From Azolla caroliniana (taxonomy: Eukaryota > Polypodiophyta), in assembly GCA_043228905.1 (NCBI GenBank), contig JBHGNT010000006.1:13950001-14014000 (forward strand): a stretch of 64,000 bases of DNA, given 5' to 3'. Shown in pieces: positions 22,038 to 29,695 of the stretch (position 1 is the stretch's first letter; every line of letters starts with the position of its first letter). The notes beneath the pieces were generated by a model. It saw nothing but the letters and a program-made list of their open reading frames with translations, did no database searches and had not been told where the DNA came from. Made by a program: the position numbers and the translations under genes.

Positions 22038-22763
22038 TGTCGTGCCTTTCGGCTCCGGATCGTTGCGTGAGTCGGGTGGGAACCGCTGGGGTTTTGGACT
22101 AGGAGGAAGAGGAATAATTTAAGGCGATTTTAATTATGTATAGATTATTAGAAGCTTGTGAATCCCACAAGTATTACGTTAATCAATATTTATGTAAGAA
22201 TATGAATTTAGATTGAAAGAGATAGGTTATATAAAACTTCGTGAATCCCACGATTATATTAATTGGTGTTTTTAGGAAATATATCCAATTTCCCAAATAT
22301 TTTTCACACACAATTACATTGTGCTTCCCATCCTTATGTAGTGATGAGGAAGTCTTAGTAATCCATGCTTTTTCTCTAACTATAGACCCCATGCTTTTCC
22401 TATAGATAGACTATATGCTTTATCTAAAGTGATCATGCTTTTTCTAACTTGTGCGTTTTTTTTATCAACTATAGCGTTCATGCACGCTAGATGTGCATGT
22501 GTAGCTTTTTCTTTTAGCATGCGTTTTCTTTTAACTAAAGTTTATCCTAGGTGAACTAAGCTTTCTATGTGGAACATCTATTTTTAAACACAAATGAAAT
22601 GCTAGTGTAATGGTAAGACATTACATTATTAACATGGAGGTGCAAGGTTCGAATCTTGCCCTATGCATGTTATATAAATTTTAATATTTTCTACTATTTA
22701 TTCATATTTATTAAATTGGTACTTTATAAGTTTTTCACGTAGTGTACAAAATACACTACGACA
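22038..22763 (-). repeat. TR-GAG copy 1, 3' LTR
   Basis: Its outer 5' tip forms a hairpin (CGTAGTGTA and TACACTACG around TTTTG). Two palindromic boxes with core GTGAATCCCAC lie at 22155-22171 and about 22238-22253. An antisense tRNA-like module lies at 22596-22670. Confidence 0.93.
22596..22670 (+). other. tRNA-like module in LTR, antisense to the element
   Basis: A box TAGTGTAATGG (22603-22613) and B box GGTTCGAATCT (22646-22656) lie 43 nt apart, the spacing of tRNA genes. A T-arm-like stem GCAAG/CTTGC is perfect with an 8-nt loop. An acceptor-like stem AAATGC/GCATGT has one mismatch. The anticodon arm is poor, so it is not a working tRNA gene. A T-run follows near 22675-22690 and could end Pol III transcription. 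Confidence 0.75.
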
Positions 22764-24485
22764 CTCGCCCCCTCCGAACCCGCACATCCTCCGGTATGTG
22801 CCGAAGTTGTCGGTGATTGTTAGTCTCGTCCGTCCATTCTCCGCATGGTTGGTTTCGTCGCTGGTCATTTTTGGTTGTCGGCCCCATTCGGTCTCCCGTT
22901 TTTGGTTGTCGACTTCGCCCGGTTTCCAGTTTTGTTCGGTTGCAGGCTCTATCCAGTCTCCAATTACCGGCCCTCGTAATTCATCTTTACTTGTAGTACC
23001 CTCCGTTTCTCTTGCTATGTCGGCTTTGTCTCTCCATTTTGAGCACATCCAATCTTTCCACCCGAACCATTGTCGCCATCCGATCCACCATAATCTTCGT
23101 TCATTCTTTGCATTGCCATGAGTGGTTGTCATGGTCCCTTGTGGTACTCTTGAGCATCTCGGTGTGTTGTCTCTCTCCACTCCGCGCTTGTCTTCCGTAG
23201 GTTCTACCCACGCGTCGATGTCGACCTCCGAATACGCGCTCGCTGTTAGGTCCTTGTGCGGCTTTAATGCATGCTTTATTTCTCGATGTTGCGCATGCAT
23301 CGTATTAGGCCGTAGCGCATGCTTCGTATTCCATCGTAGTGCATGCGTCGTATTACCCCGTAGTGCATGCTTCTTTTTGCACCGTAGCGCGTGCTTCTTT
23401 TTACGCCGTAGCACGTGCTTCTTTTGGTGCCGTAGTGCGTGCTCCGTATTACATGCTTCTCCCATCGTAGACCCGACCTTCGCGTTGTCATGCTTTTGTT
23501 TACATCGGAATTTCAGACGGATCATCTTCCATCCGAACCGGCTTCCGACTTTACCTTCCTTGCTGCCACCTCCCGTCTCTCCGGTCTCACGTTGGTTCTC
23601 GGACACAACCGCCGAAGTCTCTAGAATTAGTGGGTAGGAATCCTCGGTATTATCATCTTCCGTTGTTTCACCCATAGCCATGTTCTCCTTGGCTATCTCT
23701 CCTTTGTATGCATCGGCTTCGACCTTCGTTTCGTTGCCGCCACTTTCCTTATCTTCGGTGTTATGTCGACACCCGGGCTCGAGTACCGAAGTCTCCGAAA
23801 CAATGGTGAAGGAATCCCTTCGTTCGTGCTCATTTACTTTGTCTTCCTCGTTGCCCTTCCGGTCCTCCATTTTTCCGCCGACACATTCCGTCTCTCCGAT
23901 CTCACGTTGGTGCACGGGCACAACCGCCGAAGTCTCTGGAACCGGTGTGGGGATACCCTTTCGTCCTCGATCTTCCTCCTCCTCGTCCTTTGTTGGCCTC
24001 GACTTTGGTTCGGTTTTAAGCTCCCCTTCAATGTCGACTTGCGACTTTTCATGCATCTCCGAACCCTTCCGCATCAAGCTCTCCTTCGGTGGTAGTCGGT
24101 GGCCGCTTTTCACCCACTGTTGACCGCCGTTCGTGGACCATGTCCTCGTCCGCTTCGGTCTTAGATAGTCATATGTGTCTCGTATAGCTTCTTCAAAGGA
24201 CTCCCACATCGGGCTTTGTTGCCGTATCTCGTGGATTCTCTCTTGAAGCTCATCCGTAGCCACCCGGTTGAAAGATAACACTTGCAATCTTTCTGAGATA
24301 CCATATCGCAACATCTCCATTTTGTAGTCACGTAGATAGCGTGACACGTCCTTTCCATCGAATTGCCCGTTCTGTTGCACGAGCCGTTGTACTACTGTCG
24401 TGATCTCCGACATCTCGCGTTGTTCTTGTAGCATTCTCTCGAACATCATCATCATCATGTTCATCGCCTCTTGTTGATTCTCCAT
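22698..24485 (-). CDS. TR-GAG copy 1 Gag-like protein
   Basis: The first ATG of the frame is at 24485 (MENQQEAMN); the stop lies inside the 3' LTR at 22698, about 595 codons. The N-terminal gag segment (FERMLQEQREMSE; SRYLRDYKMEMLRY; WESFEEAIRDTYDY) matches copy 2 and the gag at 61839. The second half of the gag core, kept in copy 2, is deleted here after YDYLRP. A charged linker with repeats around ETSAVV follows, then eight 8-residue units of the type KHALRxxK, then a Trp-rich motif (WWIGWRQWFGWKDWMCSKW). No zinc knuckle. It presumably packages the element RNA. Confidence 0.8.
   Translation of the reverse strand: MENQQEAMNMMMMMFERMLQEQREMSEITTVVQRLVQQNGQFDGKDVSRYLRDYKMEMLRYGISERLQVLSFNRVATDELQERIHEIRQQSPMWESFEEAIRDTYDYLRPKRTRTWSTNGGQQWVKSGHRLPPKESLMRKGSEMHEKSQVDIEGELKTEPKSRPTKDEEEEDRGRKGIPTPVPETSAVVPVHQREIGETECVGGKMEDRKGNEEDKVNEHERRDSFTIVSETSVLEPGCRHNTEDKESGGNETKVEADAYKGEIAKENMAMGETTEDDNTEDSYPLILETSAVVSENQRETGETGGGSKEGKVGSRFGWKMIRLKFRCKQKHDNAKVGSTMGEACNTEHALRHQKKHVLRRKKKHALRCKKKHALRGNTTHALRWNTKHALRPNTMHAQHREIKHALKPHKDLTASAYSEVDIDAWVEPTEDKRGVERDNTPRCSRVPQGTMTTTHGNAKNERRLWWIGWRQWFGWKDWMCSKWRDKADIARETEGTTSKDELRGPVIGDWIEPATEQNWKPGEVDNQKRETEWGRQPKMTSDETNHAENGRTRLTITDNFGTYRRMCGFGGGECRSVFCTLREKLIKYQFNKYE
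23252..23443 (-). repeat. 24-bp coding minisatellite in gag (8 units)
   Basis: Eight tandem 24-bp units encode a basic 8-mer (HALR plus four residues, mostly Lys, Arg, Asn, Thr). Copy 2 has about four units at 52143-52240, so unit number varies while frame is kept. Confidence 0.88.
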
Positions 24486-24501
24486 CTCCTTGCCACCCGC
24501 C

Positions 24502-24519
24502 TTCACGTCGGGTTCACCA
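24502..24519 (-). promoter_or_regulatory. Primer-binding site of TR-GAG copy 1
   Basis: TGGTGAACCCGACGTGAA on the minus strand, four bases inside the 5' LTR end. Identical to the sites at 50766 and 61799. The tRNA it would pair with was not recognised. Confidence 0.8.
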
Positions 24520-24523
24520 ACTG

Positions 24524-25249
24524 TGTCGTGCCTTTCGGCTCCGGATCGTTGCGTGAGTCGGGTGGGAACCGCTGGGGTTTTGGACTAGGAGGAAGAGGAA
24601 TAATTTAAGGCGATTTTAATTATGTATAGATTATTAGAAGCTTGTGAATCCCACAAGTATTACGTTAATCAATATTTATGTAAGAATATGAATTTAGATT
24701 GAAAGAGATAGGTTATATAAAACTTCGTGAATCCCACGATTATATTAATTGGTGTTTTTAGGAAATATATCCAATTTCCCAAATATTTTTCACACACAAT
24801 TACATTGTGCTTCCCATCCTTATGTAGTGATGAGGAAGTCTTAGTAATCCATGCTTTTTCTCTAACTATAGACCCCATGCTTTTCCTATAGATAGACTAT
24901 ATGCTTTATCTAAAGTGATCATGCTTTTTCTAACTTGTGCGTTTTTTTTATCAACTATAGCGTTCATGCACGCTAGATGTGCATGTGTAGCTTTTTCTTT
25001 TAGCATGCGTTTTCTTTTAACTAAAGTTTATCCTAGGTGAACTAAGCTTTCTATGTGGAACATCTATTTTTAAACACAAATGAAATGCTAGTGTAATGGT
25101 AAGACATTACATTATTAACATGGAGGTGCAAGGTTCGAATCTTGCCCTATGCATGTTATATAAATTTTAATATTTTCTACTATTTATTCATATTTATTAA
25201 ATTGGTACTTTATAAGTTTTTCACGTAGTGTACAAAATACACTACGACA
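24524..25249 (-). repeat. TR-GAG copy 1, 5' LTR
   Basis: Reads identical to 22038-22763. It includes the same tRNA-like module (A box 25089-25099, B box 25132-25142) and hairpin tip. Confidence 0.93.
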
Positions 25250-25425
25250 ACGGAAGTAATACAAAAGTAATTATTGCGTGTTTATCTGTATCTTCGTATT
25301 GTTTACCGTCTGTGCTTAATTGTAATCATCTTACGCGTGTAACCTAGCATCCAATCCTTACCACCCCTTTGGAGAAGTGTCGGATAGACACCTATGTTGA
25401 GGCTAGTCCGGCCAGGCAGACAACA
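25250..25425 (+). repeat. Tat-like Ty3 5' LTR, second part
   Basis: After the duplicated ACGG (25250-25253) the LTR resumes (ACCGTCTGTGCTTAATTG; CACCCCTTTGGAGAAGTG) and ends GCAGACAACA at 25425. This half is easily aligned with the LTR at 4882-5000 (minus strand). Confidence 0.85.
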
Positions 25426-25427
25426 CT

Positions 25428-25446
25428 ATTTTGGAGACCACGATTC
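25428..25446 (+). promoter_or_regulatory. Primer-binding site of the Tat-like Ty3 element
   Basis: TTTTGGAGACCACGATTCC, matching the site at 4860-4880 with one change. Placed two bases after the LTR. Confidence 0.7.
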
Positions 25447-25477
25447 CTGCAAAGTGCAGAGGACAACCGGGGGATGG

Positions 25478-27271
25478 ATGTCTAGACCAAACGACGACCA
25501 CATCACCGAACGAGGGAGACGATACACCGAACGCGAGCAACGACGGGAAGCCCTGCAGCAAGCCGTCGACGAGATCCGGCGGGATCGGTCATTCTCCAAA
25601 ACTCTTCGGAGAGTCGCAGAAGAAGCACTGCAGTTCCCGGTTCTGCAAATCCCCGACGAAGGCAGTAGCATAACAAGCCTGCAAGAGGCGGAAACGATAC
25701 TACAGACGCTCGCCGGGGGCGACGGGGACTCAGAAGCATTCGCAACCCTTGAGGCGGAGTCGGAAAGCGACGGAAGCGTTGCGTCCCGGTATAAAAGCAG
25801 CCACAACACACCAAACGACCAGGGGGAAGAGGGGTCGGAAGACTCAGTAACACCGGAGCCAGAGGAAGAAATAACCTGGGAATTCGGTGACCAGCAATCA
25901 CCGAGGGAGGCTGACCGGATACCGACAACAACCGCGAGGGAACCGAAGGAGCGGATACCGACAACACCCGCGAAGGAACCGAAGGAGCGGATACCGACAA
26001 CACCCGCGGAGGAACCAAAGGACCGGACACCGGCAACACCCGCGGAGGAACCAAAGGTTCTCACACCAACGCCAACAACGGACAAAGAGCGGAGGAAGCA
26101 GGAGAGTCAGTTGGACGACACGATGCCGTACCCATACCCAAAGTACCGGGATGAGGCCAACGCGGAGGCACACGTGTACGCATTCCTCCAAACATGGGAA
26201 GCCAACCATATCTCCCAAAGACTGACGGAGCCCGAAGCCGAACGATCCAAAGTCGCCGAATTCGGCATAACCTTAGAAGGACCGGCGGCCCGATGGCACG
26301 CAAAGCACTCACCAGGCAGCTTTGCCACATTCGATGCCTTGAAGGCTAGATTCCTCAGGCTCTTTCACAGACAAGTTGAGCAAAGGGAATTGGTCGGGCA
26401 GTTCTACACCACCCGGCAGGAAGAGAACGAGACTGTGCCACAATTCATCATTCGGTTTCAGACCCTGCACAGCCAACTGACGAGAGCACCACCCGAAGAC
26501 GAAGCCAAAGCAGTCTTTTTGGCCACGCTGAAAGAGCCACTTCGAACAATGTGCGGAGTCCTTGATTTCCACACCAGCACAATGGACCAAGTTATTGATC
26601 GGGTTTTAGAAATGGACAAGACTAGCCCCTTCTTGTCGATGGGGATGTTACACCGGGCACTCCCGAAGGAGGAAGACCTGAGGTTCCGACAGGACTTACA
26701 ATGCACAACATGCCTAAATTCGGGCCACTCAACAGTAGACTGCACCCTGCGGACACAATGTATGATCTGCAACTCTCGAGCCCATACAACGGACCAATGC
26801 GAATATAACTTGTTAAATTGGCCGGCAGCACCGGTTCCAAACATAGAACCGCGCAATCAGAACCCGGACGAGGATCGATTCCGGAGAGACGACCGCTACC
26901 AACGCGAACGCGGTAACAGATACGCTGATAGAAGACGCGATAACTATGACCGAGAGGAGAAACGCAGAGATAGCTACCCCCGGGACCGGTACGACCGAGA
27001 CGAATCCCCGGAATACGAACGACGCAGAGAAGAGAGGCGACAAGGGAACCGAAATTTCCGACGGAATCAGAAGCGTGGATTTTTCCGAAGAGAGGAACGT
27101 CGGGAGGCAGCGAGGAATGACAACCCGGTATCGGTACCGGATAACCAAAAAACCAAAGACGACCGCCGAAGCATACCCACCCTCCAAACCGGGGACAAAG
27201 GAGAAACGAGCAACAGTCACAAGGTGTACTGTTATTACTGCCGTAAGGAAGGCCACTATAGTAACCAATGA
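25478..27271 (+). CDS. Ty3 Gag with two intact zinc knuckles and a broken third
   Basis: The start ATG at 25478 (MSRPNDDHITERGR) gives about 597 codons; this start is chosen because the nested relative also starts just before the same RSFSK motif. Parts in order: acidic N-terminal region; four to five 12-residue repeats (RIPTTPAEEPKE, 25918-26062); gag core (YPKYRDEANAEAHVYAFLQTW; PPEDEAKAVFLATLKEPLRT). Two CCHC knuckles follow (CTTCLNSGHSTVDC and CMICNSRAHTTDQC, near 26702-26800), then an Arg/Asp/Glu-rich basic region. A third knuckle CYYCRKEGHYSNQ ends at TGA (27269-27271) where its last Cys is expected. The pol frame is offset here, suggesting a single-base loss. Confidence 0.88.
   Translation: MSRPNDDHITERGRRYTEREQRREALQQAVDEIRRDRSFSKTLRRVAEEALQFPVLQIPDEGSSITSLQEAETILQTLAGGDGDSEAFATLEAESESDGSVASRYKSSHNTPNDQGEEGSEDSVTPEPEEEITWEFGDQQSPREADRIPTTTAREPKERIPTTPAKEPKERIPTTPAEEPKDRTPATPAEEPKVLTPTPTTDKERRKQESQLDDTMPYPYPKYRDEANAEAHVYAFLQTWEANHISQRLTEPEAERSKVAEFGITLEGPAARWHAKHSPGSFATFDALKARFLRLFHRQVEQRELVGQFYTTRQEENETVPQFIIRFQTLHSQLTRAPPEDEAKAVFLATLKEPLRTMCGVLDFHTSTMDQVIDRVLEMDKTSPFLSMGMLHRALPKEEDLRFRQDLQCTTCLNSGHSTVDCTLRTQCMICNSRAHTTDQCEYNLLNWPAAPVPNIEPRNQNPDEDRFRRDDRYQRERGNRYADRRRDNYDREEKRRDSYPRDRYDRDESPEYERRREERRQGNRNFRRNQKRGFFRREERREAARNDNPVSVPDNQKTKDDRRSIPTLQTGDKGETSNSHKVYCYYCRKEGHYSNQ
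25918..26062 (+). repeat. 36-bp coding repeat in gag
   Basis: Four to five tandem 12-codon units of the type ERIPTTPAEEPK. Confidence 0.88.
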
Positions 27272-28589
27272 CAAGCAGCCGGAAGTCAACATGGTTACAG
27301 CCGAAATAACAGAAGTACAGCAGGTCACAACCCGGTCAAAGGGAAAGACTGCCAAGAGGGAAGCCCAGGAGGCAATCAGAAAACAAGCGGCGCAATGGAT
27401 CAAGGAGGCCAATGAACAGAATGCGGCAGAAGTAAGAGACCAAAATATGCCAAAAGACGAAGAAATCATACAGCCAGGAGAAAACCCGACGTGGCAAGCG
27501 GTACAGGACTGTCAAATCATGTTGCCGTTAGCACGGCTACTACAGTTGGTGCCACGGTTTACGGCAGACTTACAGGCATCCGTGAGCAAACCGAAGCCGA
27601 CACCAACACCGGCATTCTTCTCCAACCCGGAGGAAGGACCAGCGGTGGTCGATACAAGTAGCCCGGCGATCACGGCAATCGTGAAAGGAAAGGAAATTGC
27701 TTGAACGATTATTGACGGAGGCTCCGGGGTAAATGTCATCAGCTGACAGACATACAATAACCTGGGCATCCGGGAATGGGAACCATGCCCCTTCTGGTTA
27801 CGCATGGCGGATACCAGCTCAGTCCGACCGACCGGGCTTATCCAGGATTTGGAAGTAACGATCGGAGGCCACGTATTCCGGATATCGGCTGTGGTGCTGC
27901 AGCTGAATGTACAAGGCGCGTACCCCGTACTTCTAGGACGACCATGGCTGTGAACGGCGCATATCAAGCAGAACTCGCAAAAGAACATGATCACATTCCG
28001 GCGAGGGAAAACAAAGGTACGAGTAACGACGCAACCACGCGTGATCGCCAGTAAGGAAGCAACTCCATTGTATGCGGAAAGCATCAACATGTTGGAGGGA
28101 TTACCGGACGAGGAAGTCGAGCGGTACCTCGAGGAACACCCACGAATCGTCCCACTATTTGAGGTGGATATCACGGCGGCAGTAGAACTGTACATTACGA
28201 CGCCGGATGAACTGGACCAAGCGGCGATCCGGGAACTGCGACAAGCGCAGGAATCCCTAGAGAGGGAAATGACGATATCCCAGAGGGTAAAAGCATCCCA
28301 ACTAGAGGAGGTGGACCTCGGCACAACAGACAAGCCCCGACCGGTAAATGTCGCAAAGGAATTGCCGAAGGAAAAAAAGAAGGCAATGGTAGCATTATTA
28401 ACAGACTTCAAGGATGTGTTCGCGTGGTCGTACGAAGACATGCGAGGGCTGGACCCCCAGCTCTATCAGCACCAAATTCACCTAAGTACGGACGCGAAAC
28501 CGATCGCTCAACGCAGGTACCGGATGAATCCGAATTATGCGGCGAAGGTGAAGGAGGAAATTGATAAGCTCCTCCGGGTCGGAAATTGA
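27272..28589 (+). pseudogene. Tat-like Ty3 protease and linker to RT
   Basis: Frame 27275-28589 holds the protease IIDGGSGVNVIS near 27710 and WEPCPFWLRMAD near 27775. It is interrupted by TGA at 27702, 27743 and about 27949. The conserved linker (PLYAESINMLEGLPDEEVERYL; EHPRIVPLFEVDI) is also present in the second Tat-like element (47325-47588, minus strand). It ends with RT fingers motif KPIAQRRYRMNPNYAAKV. A frameshift near 28586 moves to the RT frame. Confidence 0.83.
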
Positions 28590-29695
28590 AGGAGGCAACC
28601 TGGCTGAGTCCGATAGTGGTGGTTCTGAAAAAGAACGGCAAAATCCGGGTATGCGTGGAATATCGCAAACTAAATACCGCAACAGTGACCGATGCGTTTC
28701 CACTACCATTTACGGACGGGGTGTTAGATGCGGTAGCCGGCCACGAAGTTTACAGCTTCCTGGATGGATTTAGCGGCTACAACCAAATACGAATGAACCC
28801 GGTCGACCAGGAGAAGACAACGTTCGTTACGGAATGGGGAGTGTTCGTCGCGGTCGTGAGGATGTTCGGACTAAAGACGGCTCCAGCGACCTTTCAAAGG
28901 ATAATAATGGAAATTTTCGGGGAATATATCCCCGGTTTTATGCAGGTCTTCCTTGACGATTTCGCGGTCTACAGCCGGCACGGAGAGCATCTCGATCACC
29001 TCCGGCTGTGCTTGGAGAAGTGCCGCGAGTACCGATTGAGCCTGAACCCGGCCAAGTGCGTCTTTGGAGTGGCAAGCGGCAACTTACTAGGGCACGTGGT
29101 GAGTAAGGAAGGAATCGCGGTAGATCCGGATAAAGTCAAGGCGATTCTCGAGGCACCAGCACCAAATAACGCAAAGGCTTTAAGCCGGTTCCTGGGCCAA
29201 ATAAGGTGGCATAGCCGGATGATACGGCACCTCACAGACTTCCCTACACCATTCCATACCGCCGTACACAGGGTACCCTTCCTATGGGCGGAGACGGAGG
29301 AGGAAGCCTACCAAGCGTTGAAGGTTATGCTGTCGCAAGCTCCGGTGGTGCAACCGCCGGATTGGAGTAAAAGCTTTCACGTCTTCGTCGACGCGTCGGA
29401 GGTAGCAATCGGCAGCGTTCTGATGCAACTCACGGAGCCGAAATGGTACCGACCGGTGTACTACGCAAGCCGGAAACTCTCAAAAGCAGAACGGAATTAC
29501 TCTACGACGGAACGCGAGGAATTGGGAATGGTGTATAGTGTCACAAAGTACAGGCACTATCAGCTCGGAAGGAAGTTTTCCTTCCATGTCGACCATTCGG
29601 CACTACTCTACCTGGTCTCGAAGGCATCCCTAACGGGAAAAATTGCACGATGGACACTGCTGTTACAGGAATTTGAATTCGACATTTTCCACTGA
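28586..29695 (+). CDS. Tat-like Ty3 reverse transcriptase and RNase H, open frame
   Basis: 369 open codons. RT motifs: ATWLSPIVVVLKKNGKIRVC; YSFLDGFSGYNQI; GLKTAPATFQRIIMEIFGE; catalytic FLDDF near 28951. RNase H: FHVFVDASEVAIGSVL near 29385, YYASRKLSKAERNY near 29460, FHVDHSALLYLV near 29584. It stops at TGA 29693-29695 (Trp expected) and the same frame then runs on into integrase, so protease-RT-integrase were one polyprotein. Confidence 0.92.
   Translation: MKEATWLSPIVVVLKKNGKIRVCVEYRKLNTATVTDAFPLPFTDGVLDAVAGHEVYSFLDGFSGYNQIRMNPVDQEKTTFVTEWGVFVAVVRMFGLKTAPATFQRIIMEIFGEYIPGFMQVFLDDFAVYSRHGEHLDHLRLCLEKCREYRLSLNPAKCVFGVASGNLLGHVVSKEGIAVDPDKVKAILEAPAPNNAKALSRFLGQIRWHSRMIRHLTDFPTPFHTAVHRVPFLWAETEEEAYQALKVMLSQAPVVQPPDWSKSFHVFVDASEVAIGSVLMQLTEPKWYRPVYYASRKLSKAERNYSTTEREELGMVYSVTKYRHYQLGRKFSFHVDHSALLYLVSKASLTGKIARWTLLLQEFEFDIFH

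Larger units (their letters stand above)
22038..25249 (-). mobile_element. Gag-only LTR retrotransposon (TR-GAG type), copy 1
   Basis: LTRs 22038-22763 and 24524-25249 (726 bp each, identical as far as I can read) with the 4-bp target duplication ACGG at 22034-22037 and 25250-25253. The LTRs end TGTCGT...ACGACA. The interior is 1.76 kb: primer site at 24502-24519, one long gag-like frame, and a polypurine tract GGAGGGGGCGAG. No pol. The identical LTRs indicate a recent insertion, so a helper element was active recently. The likely helper type is the Ty3 element at 61144. Confidence 0.93.

Noticed and set aside
22183-22392. Short open frame repeated in every TR-GAG LTR (MGSIVREKAW...)
   Set aside because: The likeness between copies only reflects near-identical DNA. 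The ends differ after small changes and no protein feature is visible.
22596-22670. Functional tRNA gene
   Set aside because: A and B boxes and T-arm are good, but the acceptor and anticodon arms do not form properly; called tRNA-like only.
27269-27271. Selenocysteine or programmed readthrough at the gag TGA
   Set aside because: The pol frame is offset by one base, so readthrough would not reach it; a base loss is simpler.
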